This document shows, one piece after another, positions 25,763-33,402 of a stretch of DNA of 64,000 bases. The position numbers were made by a program, and so were the translations under genes. A model generated the notes under the pieces. The model saw nothing but the letters and a program-made list of their open reading frames with translations, searched no databases and was not told the origin of the DNA. The DNA comes from Bradyrhizobium sp. Ash2021 (lineage in GTDB: Bacteria; Pseudomonadota; Alphaproteobacteria; Rhizobiales; Xanthobacteraceae): positions 4,570,501-4,634,500 of the forward strand of contig NZ_CP100604.1 in the NCBI RefSeq assembly GCF_031202265.1, given 5' to 3'. The stretch's first letter is position 1; every line of letters begins with the position of its first letter.

Positions 25763-26005
25763 ATGCTATTATTCAATAGCCAGATCCATTGGCGGGGAAT
25801 AGGCAACACGGTCGTCGTCGAGCTTCTCGTCTTGCTCGCGCTTGCGTTCGGGGTTGTTCGTTACGTGGAATGGTCATCGGACGCTGCTCAGGCCGAATTT
25901 ATGAGCGCGACCAAGCCATCAGCCTCTGATCCGAATCATTCCGGCGAATTTTCAATTGCGACCCAGCCCCTCAAGGGGCGAACCGGTTGCCCTCGGAAGG
26001 GTTGA
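25763..26005 (+). CDS. Small membrane-anchored protein
   Basis: The product is 80 residues with a CGGGAG ribosome site upstream. One hydrophobic helix lies at about 16-34 (VVVELLVLLALAFGVVRYV), followed by a polar tail with Ser, Thr and Pro. It is probably a single-pass inner-membrane protein. No family is recognised. Confidence 0.45.
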   Translation: MLLFNSQIHWRGIGNTVVVELLVLLALAFGVVRYVEWSSDAAQAEFMSATKPSASDPNHSGEFSIATQPLKGRTGCPRKG

Positions 26006-26362
26006 ACTACTGCAGGGAACCGCCTTCACGGGCCCGCGCGTTGAACGCGCTGCTGCCGGGATCGTGCCAAACAGAACGGCGCTGTTACCAGCGCCGTTCT
26101 GGTGCACCTACGCGTGGAACCGGCCCACTTCGACTGGCGCTGGCGGGAGCGACCCGCTCTGGCTCTGCTGGCGTGGGAAGCCGTGGCTCGCGATCCGCTA
26201 GCAAGGCTACGCCGCATCCAAGTGGAGTCAATTAGGACGACAATTAATTTTAGACCAGCGGCTATCACCCATCGCGACACCGCAGTATCGGCCTTGCCGA
26301 TCGAATGCTCAGCAGACAGGTCGCCGACTGAGACCCCGCCGGATCGGCGGCGGGGTGGTCAG
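26006..26362. other. Intergenic region with a perfect 12-bp hairpin
   Basis: AGAACGGCGCTG at 26073-26084 pairs perfectly with CAGCGCCGTTCT at 26089-26100 over the four-base loop TTAC. There is no T run on either strand. An AATTAGGAC motif lies at 26230-26238. The long frame across 26102-26824 has no recognisable protein. Confidence 0.5.
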
Positions 26363-26545
26363 TCATTCGGCATCCCTAGCTGGACAGGCGATGAATCGAT
26401 ATCGAGGAACCCAAGCGGAGTTCCAATTCTCGATAGTTTCACCGCACACGGCGCATTCAAAGCTGCTGATCTCGCGTGCCTGGGCAATGTGTTCGCTGCG
26501 GTCATAAGCCGCGCCGCACTTACAAGTTCGATGGGTACCGATCAT
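26363..26545 (-). CDS. Small zinc-ribbon protein
   Basis: The product is 60 residues with a CKCGAAYD motif and a second pair FECAVCGETIENWNS, typical of a four-cysteine zinc ribbon. A related protein with SCEVCGAVLESW lies at 53828-54052 in element 2. Such small proteins are common in Bradyrhizobium-type genomes. A nucleic-acid or protein-binding role is possible. Confidence 0.6.
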   Translation of the reverse strand: MIGTHRTCKCGAAYDRSEHIAQAREISSFECAVCGETIENWNSAWVPRYRFIACPARDAE

Positions 26546-26583
26546 CGGACATCATCCCCGCCAGCGTTTGGGATGCTTGTCTG

Positions 26584-26781
26584 TCATTCGCCTTCCGCAA
26601 TCCTTTGCCTGCCAGCGTTCGTTAGTCGAAGTTCGCCCGGCAATTCCAGGATGTATCCTAGTTGGATCAGTCGGTCTTTGTGTTCGGGCGGGATTGTGCG
26701 GTGCATCGGACCCTTGGCGCAGTGCTGCAACGAGGCGAATTCTTCGCGGGTTAATGGTGGTGCAGACAAGCCTTGTGCCAT
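26584..26781 (-). CDS. Conserved small hypothetical protein
   Basis: The product is 65 residues. LTREEFASLQHCAKGPMHRT, then IPPEHKDRLIQLGYI and GELRLTNAGRQRIAEGE, reads like a small winged-helix domain. Similar proteins occur in Bradyrhizobium. It could be a DNA-binding fragment-sized regulator; this is inference. It lies 38 bases upstream of the zinc-ribbon gene on the same strand. Confidence 0.55.
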   Translation of the reverse strand: MAQGLSAPPLTREEFASLQHCAKGPMHRTIPPEHKDRLIQLGYILELPGELRLTNAGRQRIAEGE

Positions 26782-27172
26782 CCCGCGAACATGCGCTCCG
26801 GACTGTCCGTTTTCCAGTGAGTAAGCCTGCCATAATCAAACTGAACCCACTACCAGGGCTCGGCAACCGGACGATGAGAGGTGAGGCCGCCGGTTCACGC
26901 CGGCGGGTTTTTCTTTGCCCTAAGGGCGGCGCGCTGCACGGCGTCCGGTGCTGTCCTAATTAGGACACTCACTCTTCCGAATTAGGACATTGGACCGGCC
27001 ATATTGATTGGTGAATTCCAGGGCGTCGTGTCCTTTCTCGGAAAGGGGCGCGATGGGAATGCGGCCCCAGCCAAGGCCCGGCTGGGGTCGTCTCTTTGGG
27101 CCTCACGGCGGGGAATTAGGACCCCCAAAACAAAGCGAGGGTCACTTGCACCAAAGGACAACTGAGGCGGCC
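26782..27172. other. Intergenic region with a terminator and a palindromic motif
   Basis: A CCGCCGG-TTCA hairpin at 26887-26907 followed by TTTTTC is a plus-strand terminator. GTCCTAATTAGGAC at 26953-26966 is a perfect 14-base palindrome. Half-site copies AATTAGGAC follow at 26980 and 27114. No gene is seen. Confidence 0.45.
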
Positions 27173-27403
27173 TTACTTCGGCGGATGTAGTTCGCCCGTG
27201 AACCAGCAAGTTGCATCTGATTTCATCGGATCCGACGGTATGGCGATTTGTTCGACGTGATCGCATTCGGAGCAGTTGAGCCTGCGAAGTTCATATCCTG
27301 TAGGCCCCGGCGAGGTGCGCGCAAGCTTCATGCGCGCTCGGCATTTCGGGCAGCGGAGTTGCGGAATTGCGAATAGTGGGATTGCGGCTGGGTAATCTAT
27401 CAT
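27173..27403 (-). CDS. Zinc-ribbon small protein
   Basis: The product is 76 residues with a CPKCRARMKLARTSPG segment and a second pair LNCSECDHVEQI. This is a classic four-cysteine zinc ribbon. The N-terminus is hydrophobic but short. Related proteins are frequent in Bradyrhizobium-type genomes. Its role is unknown. Confidence 0.6.
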   Translation of the reverse strand: MIDYPAAIPLFAIPQLRCPKCRARMKLARTSPGPTGYELRRLNCSECDHVEQIAIPSDPMKSDATCWFTGELHPPK

Positions 27404-27459
27404 GGCATTCCCCCTTGCTTCAGGCGGGAACTGAAGTCGGAAACAGGCCCGTACCTAAG

Positions 27460-27648
27460 TTACGTGCCGCTAACTGGCGGTTCACGCGACTCGATCTCGC
27501 GTTCGACTACCGACGCCAGCAAACTGAAATGCTCGGCTAATCTAGAGAATAACTCTCGTTTCGGAATATCCGTCGCTAGATCACGGATAATAGCACATTC
27601 TGCGGCGTCGCAGCGGAGCTTCTCCAGATACGCCCGCATGTCCTTCAT
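27460..27648 (-). CDS. Conserved small helical protein
   Basis: The product is 62 residues: MKDMRAYLEKLRCDAAECAI, then IRDLATDIPKRELFSRLAEHF and LASVVEREIES. It is amphipathic and all-helical, and I recall close relatives in many Bradyrhizobium genomes. No function is known. It lies on the same strand as the zinc-ribbon gene, 56 bases upstream of it. Confidence 0.65.
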   Translation of the reverse strand: MKDMRAYLEKLRCDAAECAIIRDLATDIPKRELFSRLAEHFSLLASVVEREIESREPPVSGT

Positions 27649-27716
27649 TTTCGTCCCTTCTCCCCACGCTACTCCCCTCCCTGGAATTAGAAAACTTAAA
27701 TTTGCCTTGGCCGGCG

Positions 27717-27830
27717 ATGCCGGAAAGCGTCGCGCTCGGCATCCAGCACAGCCTCAAGAACCACGAGGGGAAGGGCGTCCAGATAGTCGGGGAAGCGAGG
27801 CCAACAAGAAACCGAGGTACCCCAAACTAG
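27717..27830 (+). CDS. Possible 37-aa protein, partial duplicate of 48904-49003
   Basis: The ORF starts at ATG 27717 and encodes a segment IQHSLKNHEGKGVQIVGEAR. The same peptide, with about 85 percent DNA identity over 70 bases, occurs at 48916-48975. Because one copy lacks a start, these are probably fragments of a larger shared gene. The remaining bases from 27649 to 27985 show nothing else. Confidence 0.35.
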   Translation: MPESVALGIQHSLKNHEGKGVQIVGEARPTRNRGTPN

Positions 27831-27985
27831 TTCGGAGCGATCAACTGGGTTGCGGTAGTTTGGCTGGCCGTTGGCCCCTCGTTTCCGCGTTGCCGCCGGC
27901 TGCAATGGGCGGCCCCAGATTAGCCCCAAGCCCCGCTGGGGCCGCCCGGTGGGCCGCTAAGGGTAGGGCGTAGATTAGGCGGACA

Positions 27986-28687
27986 ATGGTCAAGGTCGAT
28001 CCCTACAGCATCGTCTTCCTGGCGATGGCAGTCTTTTTCTTCCTAGTGCGCAGTGTCCTCAGACTCCGCACTGGGAGCGAACGGTCGCCTGTGACCGACG
28101 CCTTCTTCTATCGCCTCTCCATGATTGCAGCCGTTTCAGGCGCGATGCTTTACGTCGCCGACAAAGCCCAGTGGCATTCGCGGCTCGAGGCTGCCTCAAC
28201 CCCTGTCGCCGCACCTACTATCGCCGCAACTACTGAATCGGCTCCGGTAGCGGACAGCGTGCCGATCTATCCAACTAACAATGGCACGTCGGCAATGATA
28301 GATGTGGTATTGGGCGTCCAGCCGCTTAGGATGCTGTTGGATACTGGCGCGACAACCTGCCTGGTATCAGAGGCTATCGCTGCCAGAATTGTACGCGATG
28401 GTTATGGGGTTCGGCAGGAAGCTGTTCGCTTCAAGATGGCGGATGGCACGATCCGCACGCTGCCAACCCTTCTCATCAGGGAGGTGCAGATTGGTCGGCA
28501 TACTGTCCGCAACGTGTGGGCCGGGGTTTCATCTACAGGTGAGATGCTACTGGCCTTCCCCGTCGTCAATGCCATCGCTCCATTCACAATCGACACGCGA
28601 GCGAGGTTGTTGATTTTTCATACTTCCTCCAACTCGATAGGCGGCGGTCACTTTGCTGCATCCACGACTGCTAGTTGGCGCGGCTAA
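27986..28687 (+). CDS. Membrane-anchored retropepsin-like aspartic protease
   Basis: The product is 233 residues. Two hydrophobic segments at about 9-25 and 46-60 anchor it in the inner membrane. The catalytic motif is MLLDTGATTCLVSE near residue 113-126, with the Asp in DTGA. The flap-like segment VRFKMADGTIRTLP and the closing AFPVVNAIAPFTIDTRA follow. One-domain retropepsin-like proteins act as dimers, probably on the periplasmic side here. The substrate is unknown. It is the last gene before the element 1/2 boundary. Confidence 0.8.
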   Translation: MVKVDPYSIVFLAMAVFFFLVRSVLRLRTGSERSPVTDAFFYRLSMIAAVSGAMLYVADKAQWHSRLEAASTPVAAPTIAATTESAPVADSVPIYPTNNGTSAMIDVVLGVQPLRMLLDTGATTCLVSEAIAARIVRDGYGVRQEAVRFKMADGTIRTLPTLLIREVQIGRHTVRNVWAGVSSTGEMLLAFPVVNAIAPFTIDTRARLLIFHTSSNSIGGGHFAASTTASWRG

Positions 28688-29033
28688 TAACAACGATGCA
28701 AAAAAAGCCCCGTCGGAAGGTCGGGTAAGAGAAACTCTGCGGGCGCGCGACGGAATTGACGCTATGCCGTTCGCAATTTTTGAGAACGAAAACGGAAATC
28801 GCCGTGTCGCGTCCGTGTCGCATTGACTAACGGTACTAGACGGGAAAGCCTGATATCAAAGGGTTTTCTTCAATAGATAACGCGACACGGATTTTTCACG
28901 AACCAAACACTCATCTTATTGAAATCATTGGCGATCCCAGCAGAAAGGGCAGGAGCCTTGTCCTTCAATGAGTTAGAGTGACTAACGCCTCTAAACCCGC
29001 GTAGCGGCTTTTAAGGGCTTCCAAAGCGAGTGA
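28688..29033. promoter_or_regulatory. Junction between elements 1 and 2
   Basis: This gene-free stretch contains the att-like repeat at 28928-28945. A TTGACTAACGG motif lies at 28823-28833 on its left. Two GAGTGACTAACG motifs at 28976 and 29028 lie on its right. It is A+T richer than its neighbours. I read it as an attachment site with integrase arm-type sites. Confidence 0.5.
28928..28945. repeat. att-like direct repeat between elements 1 and 2
   Basis: TTGGCGATCCCAGCAGAA is identical to 1302-1319. The central 15 bases equal those at 56105-56119. The integrase gene of element 2 ends 89 bases to the right. Confidence 0.75.
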
Positions 29034-29040
29034 CTAACGG
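28976..29040. repeat. Left arm-type integrase sites
   Basis: GAGTGACTAACG occurs at 28976-28987 and at 29028-29039, 52 bases apart. The second overlaps the integrase stop codon. The matching pair is at 56030 and 56052, inside the other end of element 2. Paired short repeats at both ends of an element are usual arm sites of tyrosine integrases. Confidence 0.55.
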
Positions 29041-30155
29041 GTTTTTGCCAGTTTCGTCATCGCGGCGTCGGCCGAACGCTCCTGATCGACCTCATCGAGA
29101 TATTCCTGCAACTGATCCAGCGAGCTGTGGCCGCTGACGGCCATCAATTCGACGCCGGTAGCGCCAGCATGTGCCAGCGTCCGAAGCGCTGACTTTCGCA
29201 GACCGTGGGCGCGATAGTTTCGGGTCCGGCCGTCGTCGCACAAGACCGGCTTCAAGCCAGCGGCATTGCACCAATCGGCGAACTTGTTGCCAAACGCTGC
29301 AGCCGATGCGAATGGCCTGCCATAGTCATTGACCAGGAACGTCAGCACCCCCTCGGACTTCGTCGACTCGGGCAGGGCATCGAGCGCCTCCTGCAATTCC
29401 GGGATGATCCTAATCGTCAGCATCTTGCCGGTGCTGCGCAGTGTCTTATGGGGACGCCAAGAGAGTTTGCCCTCGCGGGTGTGCTGCTTGCCGATGACAT
29501 GCGCGTCGTGCCGGCGTGCCGCGATGTTCAGAAGCAGTTCGATGGCTGCCCGCGCGACGGTGCCCAACTTGTGATGCTCTCGGTATTGGTCGATCTGTGG
29601 TTCCAGCCATGTCATATGGCCGCTGCTCTTGGCACCGTCCTTGAGCGGCTTGATACCGGCGGTCGGATCGACTGTTACCGCGCCTTGTGACATTGCGAAC
29701 GCGATAAACCCGCGCAGCGCCTTGAGGAAATTCTTCTGGGAGTTGGTGGTTTTGCCTTCCATTACTGCTCTGATGCTTTTCTCGCGCATCGTCGCGACAT
29801 GGTTTTCCCCGTAGCGGCGACCGCTCGGGGTTTTGAATTCCCGGAATGCATCAAGGATAGGCCGGCGCATGTTCTGGGTGGCCTTGGCGATGGCTTTCTT
29901 GAAGGCGTCGTCCTTGTAATAGGCGACCACGAGAGCATCGACGGTGCCGCCCTTGGTGCGCCCTCCGCCGATTTCGGCAGGTGATTGCGTCCCGCCGGTC
30001 TTTTCGACCAGCGCGTGATAGGTCTCCATAAATTCAGCCGAACCGGCCCGGCCCTTGATCGTAACCCGCTTGTGGCCCTTGCGTCGAAACGTGTGCCGGA
30101 CCTTGCCGCGCGCGTCGATGAAGGTGTTGACGAAGTCCAGCTTGATTTCGGCCAT
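29034..30155 (-). CDS. Tyrosine recombinase (integrase) of element 2
   Basis: The product is about 373 residues from ATG 30155; a GTG at 30167 is the alternative. It has an SAM-like core-binding domain and a catalytic domain with AARRHDAHVIGK near the first Arg, HGLRKSALRTLAHAGATGVE (H-x-x-R) and GHSSLDQLQEYL carrying the terminal nucleophile Tyr. It should integrate and excise the element at the tRNA 3' end. It follows the 30158-30343 gene by two bases, so the two are coupled. Confidence 0.85.
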   Translation of the reverse strand: MAEIKLDFVNTFIDARGKVRHTFRRKGHKRVTIKGRAGSAEFMETYHALVEKTGGTQSPAEIGGGRTKGGTVDALVVAYYKDDAFKKAIAKATQNMRRPILDAFREFKTPSGRRYGENHVATMREKSIRAVMEGKTTNSQKNFLKALRGFIAFAMSQGAVTVDPTAGIKPLKDGAKSSGHMTWLEPQIDQYREHHKLGTVARAAIELLLNIAARRHDAHVIGKQHTREGKLSWRPHKTLRSTGKMLTIRIIPELQEALDALPESTKSEGVLTFLVNDYGRPFASAAAFGNKFADWCNAAGLKPVLCDDGRTRNYRAHGLRKSALRTLAHAGATGVELMAVSGHSSLDQLQEYLDEVDQERSADAAMTKLAKTR

Positions 30156-30157
30156 TG

Positions 30158-30343
30158 CTAATCCCACTCGCTCGGCTCGGGTTTGAACTCGCCTGCCAAC
30201 GCCGTTTCCGCCTCGCCGACGTTGACCCGAATCAGGCCATCGGGGCCGATCTCGACATTACGAATAGGCAAACCTGTTTGCTGTACGGTTTTGATGGTCC
30301 GGAAGATTTCGCGCGGCTTGACGCGCCATGGACGGTTACTCAT
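30158..30343 (-). CDS. Small protein coupled to the integrase
   Basis: The product is 61 residues from ATG 30343: MSNRPWRVKPREIFRTIKTV, then QTGLPIRNVEIGPDGLIRVN. I recall proteins of this type next to integrases in Bradyrhizobium-type elements. The basic N-terminal helix and beta-hairpin could act as an excision or integration factor, which is inference. The stop is two bases before the integrase ATG. Confidence 0.6.
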   Translation of the reverse strand: MSNRPWRVKPREIFRTIKTVQQTGLPIRNVEIGPDGLIRVNVGEAETALAGEFKPEPSEWD

Positions 30344-30488
30344 TGGACATACCTCGGGTGCGCAGAGAAATTGCCCATGCCGTGGCCAGCCGTGTCCGTC
30401 GTGCTGGGTTGGGATTTTCGCGTCGGCACCCAAGGGCTACGTCTCAAAATAGCCTATCCGTGCTTAAAGCTCAATTATCCCGTTAAAA

Positions 30489-30782
30489 TTAGCGTGTTGA
30501 TGAATGTAGGTCCAGGTCGTTGCCGGCCAGCACTTCCATCACTACCCGCCGACGTCGATTGCGATGTTGCCGATCTCGGCACCGCAAGAGTGTTGTTCGA
30601 ACCTTTCGGCGCGCGACTTCACCGTGTTCGATAACAAGACCTCCGGCGTCGGCGTCGGCGAGTGCCGTTGTCGTCTGCAATTGTCCGAACCGGTTTGGCT
30701 CGACGTCGACGTTGCGCAGATTCTTTACGGCGAGTGTCCATCGCCGTACCAAGTTGTCCCAAACCGTTCCTAGCTCGGCCAT
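30489..30782 (-). CDS. Hypothetical protein of the integrase module
   Basis: The frame encodes up to 97 residues beginning MAELGTVWDNLVRRWTLAVK. The first 60 residues look protein-like; the arginine-rich rest is doubtful and may reflect a frameshift. The ribosome site is weak. It lies between a 41-residue gene and the integrase pair on the same strand. Confidence 0.3.
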   Translation of the reverse strand: MAELGTVWDNLVRRWTLAVKNLRNVDVEPNRFGQLQTTTALADADAGGLVIEHGEVARRKVRTTLLRCRDRQHRNRRRRVVMEVLAGNDLDLHSSTR

Positions 30783-30805
30783 TTCAATTTCAATTGCTCA
30801 ATACC

Positions 30806-30931
30806 TCAATTCCAAAAGCGTAAATTAGCCTTACGAAATAGGCACTGTACTTCGTGATGGTGATAATCCCCATCGCCGACGTTGGCCGAGAGCTGCCCGG
30901 TTTCGGCGCTGCGTCCGAAAAATGTTTTCAT
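30806..30931 (-). CDS. Possible 41-aa protein at the head of the integrase module
   Basis: From ATG 30931 the ORF encodes MKTFFGRSAETGQLSANVGD, then YHHHEVQCLFRKANLRFWN. A GAGAGG ribosome site lies nine bases upstream. The residue choice is protein-like, with a His cluster. It faces away from the RHH gene across the operator region. No family is recognised. Confidence 0.4.
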   Translation of the reverse strand: MKTFFGRSAETGQLSANVGDGDYHHHEVQCLFRKANLRFWN

Positions 30932-30972
30932 CACGCAAAACCTCTCGGCAGGCCAACGACATAGCACCATCA

Positions 30973-31019
30973 TCCGTAAGCTCACCTTACGGAATGCAAG
31001 CAATTTCAACGGCTTACGG
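30973..31019. promoter_or_regulatory. Operator-like inverted repeats upstream of the RHH gene
   Basis: TCCGTAAG at 30973-30980 and CTTACGGA at 30986-30993 form a perfect 8-base inverted repeat with a five-base spacer. A further half-site CTTACGG lies at 31013-31019, and CTTACGA lies at 30830-30836. The cluster sits between divergent genes. I infer a binding site for the ribbon-helix-helix protein encoded at 31091. Confidence 0.55.
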
Positions 31020-31090
31020 GTTGCCGTGGGCGGCAAGGCACCATAAACATTTCCGACGCGAAACACTCAATTGATGATGAGGTTGCGTCG

Positions 31091-31279
31091 ATGTCACCCA
31101 AGAGAATTTCACCACCGGCACAGGTCCGCTTTGACGATCAGCTCAGGGCGCGCGTGAATGATTGGCGGCGGCAGCAGGATAAAATCCCGACGCTGGCCGA
31201 AGCGGTTCGCGCTCTCGTCAGGATGGGCCTCGGCGCGGCCGACGTGCCCGAGCCAAAGCGGAAGGAACGTGCCGCATGA
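31091..31279 (+). CDS. Ribbon-helix-helix transcriptional regulator
   Basis: The product is 62 residues. The strand VRFDDQLRARVNDWRRQQ, then TLAEAVRALVRMGLGA, matches the strand-helix-helix pattern of Arc/MetJ-type repressors, with a charged C-terminal tail. Such dimers bind short inverted repeats; candidates lie just upstream. It is placed between the leftward integrase module and the rightward primase gene, so it may control both. Confidence 0.7.
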   Translation: MSPKRISPPAQVRFDDQLRARVNDWRRQQDKIPTLAEAVRALVRMGLGAADVPEPKRKERAA

Positions 31280-31372
31280 AACACCACGGCGCACCGTCGC
31301 GGGGTGCGCCGGGTCAGGAATGCACGGACGAATTGGAAACTTGTCCAAAATACCCTGACGCCGCCGCCGCCG

Positions 31373-31398
31373 CAATACCTCGAACGACCGAGGTATTG
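31373..31398. promoter_or_regulatory. Perfect 10-bp inverted repeat over the ribosome site of the primase gene
   Basis: CAATACCTCG (31373-31382) and CGAGGTATTG (31389-31398) form a perfect stem with a six-base loop. The right arm contains the GAGG that serves as ribosome site for the ATG at 31401. It could be an operator, an RNA hairpin that hides the ribosome site, or both. Confidence 0.6.
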
Positions 31399-31400
31399 TC

Positions 31401-33401
31401 ATGACCGCGCTCGATGTCGCCACCGGCTATGTTGCGAAGGGCTGGAACCCGGTGCCGCTGCCGTTCAAGCAGAAGCGGCCGGTCGACGTTGGCTGGCAGC
31501 ATCGCCGCATCGCGACGAGGGCTGACGTCGAGAGATACTTCGACGGCAAGCAGATGAACATCGGCGTCGTGCTCGGCCCCAGCTCACACGGCCTGACCGA
31601 TGTCGATCTCGATTGCGACGAGGCCATCGTGATTGCACCTGCGGTGTTGCCGCCAACAAAGGCGATCTTCGGCCGGGCATCGGCGCGCGCATCGCATCGG
31701 CTCTATTATCATCCGACACTGGCGACGACGGTCGACAAGGCGACCCTGCAGCTCAAGGACCCGACCACCGATGGCATGCTGCTGGAGGTCCGCGTCGGCG
31801 GCGGCGACAAGGGCGCGCAGACGGTCTTTCCTGGATCGGTTCACGAGAGCGGCGAGCCGATCACCTGGGAGGAGAGCGGTGAGCCCGCCCTGGTCGATGA
31901 TGACCTCGTGCATCGCGCAAAGGTTACGGCGGCGCTCTGTCTGCTGGCGCGGTACTGGCCGAAGAAGCAGCCCGGCGGTCATGGGTCCCGTCACGATGCT
32001 GCGCTCACGGTCGGCGGCTTCCTGGCGCGCTGCGGCTTCAAGCTCGCCTTGGTCAAGCACTACACCGAGTTTGTCGCCCGCGCGGCGAACGACGAGGAGC
32101 CTCACGACCGCATCAGGGCCGCAGCAGACTCGGTGGTCGCCTACCAGAAGGGCGATAAGACGCGGGGCTACCCCGCACTGAAGGACCTGTTCGGCGACAA
32201 GATCGCGGACAGGGTCGCCGACTGGCTCGGCTACCAGGGCGCGCGGGACGATGGACCGTCCGGCATTGAGGCGTCGCCGTCCGAACCCGTTGTCGCGATG
32301 CCCTACGCCTGGAAGGCTGCGGAGAGCCTCGCGTCCCGGCAGTGGCTCTACGGTCGCCGCCTGGTACGGAAGTACGTCACCGGCACCGTCGCACCGGGTG
32401 GCATCGGCAAGTCGTCGCTGGAGATCGCCGAGATCATGGCGATGGTGTCAGGTAAGCCCCTGCTCGGGATCATGCCGCCGAGGCCGTTGCGGGTTTGGCT
32501 CTGGAACCTCGAAGACACGCGCGAGGAAACCGAACGCCACATCCAGGCGACAGCCAAGTTCTACGGGCTCACGCCGGACGACATCGGCGACCGGCTCTAT
32601 GTCAACTGCGCCCGCGAGACGCCGCTCGTGATCGCGACCACGACGCGCGACAAGGCCGTCATCGTCCGGCCGGTCGTCGACAGCCTCATCGCCGAGATCA
32701 TCAAGAACAAGATCGACGTCGTCGTCATCGACCCGTTTGTCTCCTGTCACCAGGTCACCGAGAACGACAACAATGCGATGGACATGATCGCAAAAGAGTG
32801 GGGCCGCGTTGCCGAGCGCGGCAACTGTGCCGTCGAGCTGGTGCATCATGCCCGCAAGGGTGAGGCCGAGATCACGGTCGACAGCTCGCGCGGCGGCAGC
32901 GCGCTTGCCGATGCCTTGCGGAACGTCCGCGTCGTCAACCGCATGAGCGAAGTGGATGGCGAGAAAGCCGGTGTCGCCAACCACCGGCTCTACTTCCGCA
33001 CCTATAGCGACAAGGCCACGCTGGTGCCGCCCGCCGACAACTCAGACTGGTTCAAGCTCGAAAGCGTCGATCTCTGCAATGGCCCGCCCGGTGAGAGCGA
33101 CCTGGTCGGCGTCGTCAGGGTCTGGAAATGGCCCGATGCAATGGCCGGGATGACCGCCGCCGACTTCGATAAGGTCGCCGTCGTGATCCGCGCAGGCAAA
33201 TGGCGCGAGAGCAGCCAGGCCGAGGCATGGGTGGGCTATGCGGTCGCCAAGGCGCTGGGCCTCAACGCCGACAACAAAAAAGACCGGTCGCGTATCCTTG
33301 GCATGCTCAAGGTCTGGTTCGGCGCAGGTTCGCTGATCAAGGTCGAGGGGCTCGATGAAGCGCGCAGACCTCGCATGTTTATCGAGGTCAAGGAGAGCTA
33401 G
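31401..33401 (+). CDS. Primase-polymerase/RepA-type helicase fusion
   Basis: The product is 666 residues. The N-terminal bifunctional primase-polymerase domain (about 5-170) shows GWNPVPLPFKQKRP, NIGVVLGPSSHGLTDVDLDC and the substrate loop GGGDKGAQTVFPGS. The C-terminal half is an AAA/RecA-type ATPase with Walker A APGGIGKSS near residue 331 and Walker B VVVIDPF near 440, then VELVHHARKG. It should prime and unwind DNA for autonomous replication of the element. An iteron-rich, hairpin-forming region follows immediately and may be its origin. Confidence 0.85.
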   Translation: MTALDVATGYVAKGWNPVPLPFKQKRPVDVGWQHRRIATRADVERYFDGKQMNIGVVLGPSSHGLTDVDLDCDEAIVIAPAVLPPTKAIFGRASARASHRLYYHPTLATTVDKATLQLKDPTTDGMLLEVRVGGGDKGAQTVFPGSVHESGEPITWEESGEPALVDDDLVHRAKVTAALCLLARYWPKKQPGGHGSRHDAALTVGGFLARCGFKLALVKHYTEFVARAANDEEPHDRIRAAADSVVAYQKGDKTRGYPALKDLFGDKIADRVADWLGYQGARDDGPSGIEASPSEPVVAMPYAWKAAESLASRQWLYGRRLVRKYVTGTVAPGGIGKSSLEIAEIMAMVSGKPLLGIMPPRPLRVWLWNLEDTREETERHIQATAKFYGLTPDDIGDRLYVNCARETPLVIATTTRDKAVIVRPVVDSLIAEIIKNKIDVVVIDPFVSCHQVTENDNNAMDMIAKEWGRVAERGNCAVELVHHARKGEAEITVDSSRGGSALADALRNVRVVNRMSEVDGEKAGVANHRLYFRTYSDKATLVPPADNSDWFKLESVDLCNGPPGESDLVGVVRVWKWPDAMAGMTAADFDKVAVVIRAGKWRESSQAEAWVGYAVAKALGLNADNKKDRSRILGMLKVWFGAGSLIKVEGLDEARRPRMFIEVKES

Positions 33402-33402
33402 T

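Larger units (their letters stand above)
1302..28945. mobile_element. Putative integrative element 1 (decayed genomic island)
   Basis: The segment is bounded by exact 18-base copies of the tRNA-end repeat. It carries outer-membrane, two-component, efflux and small secreted protein genes. No intact integrase is present; only a degraded N-terminal integrase remnant is seen near 20310-20486. A TTGACTAACGG motif at 28823-28833 resembles the integrase arm-type sites of element 2. The boundaries are an inference from the repeats. The cargo looks like ordinary genes of this lineage, so the island may be old. Confidence 0.45.

Noticed and set aside
26102..26824. Plus-strand ORF of 240 codons
   Set aside because: It crosses two plausible minus-strand small genes and a hairpin, and shows no protein-like pattern.
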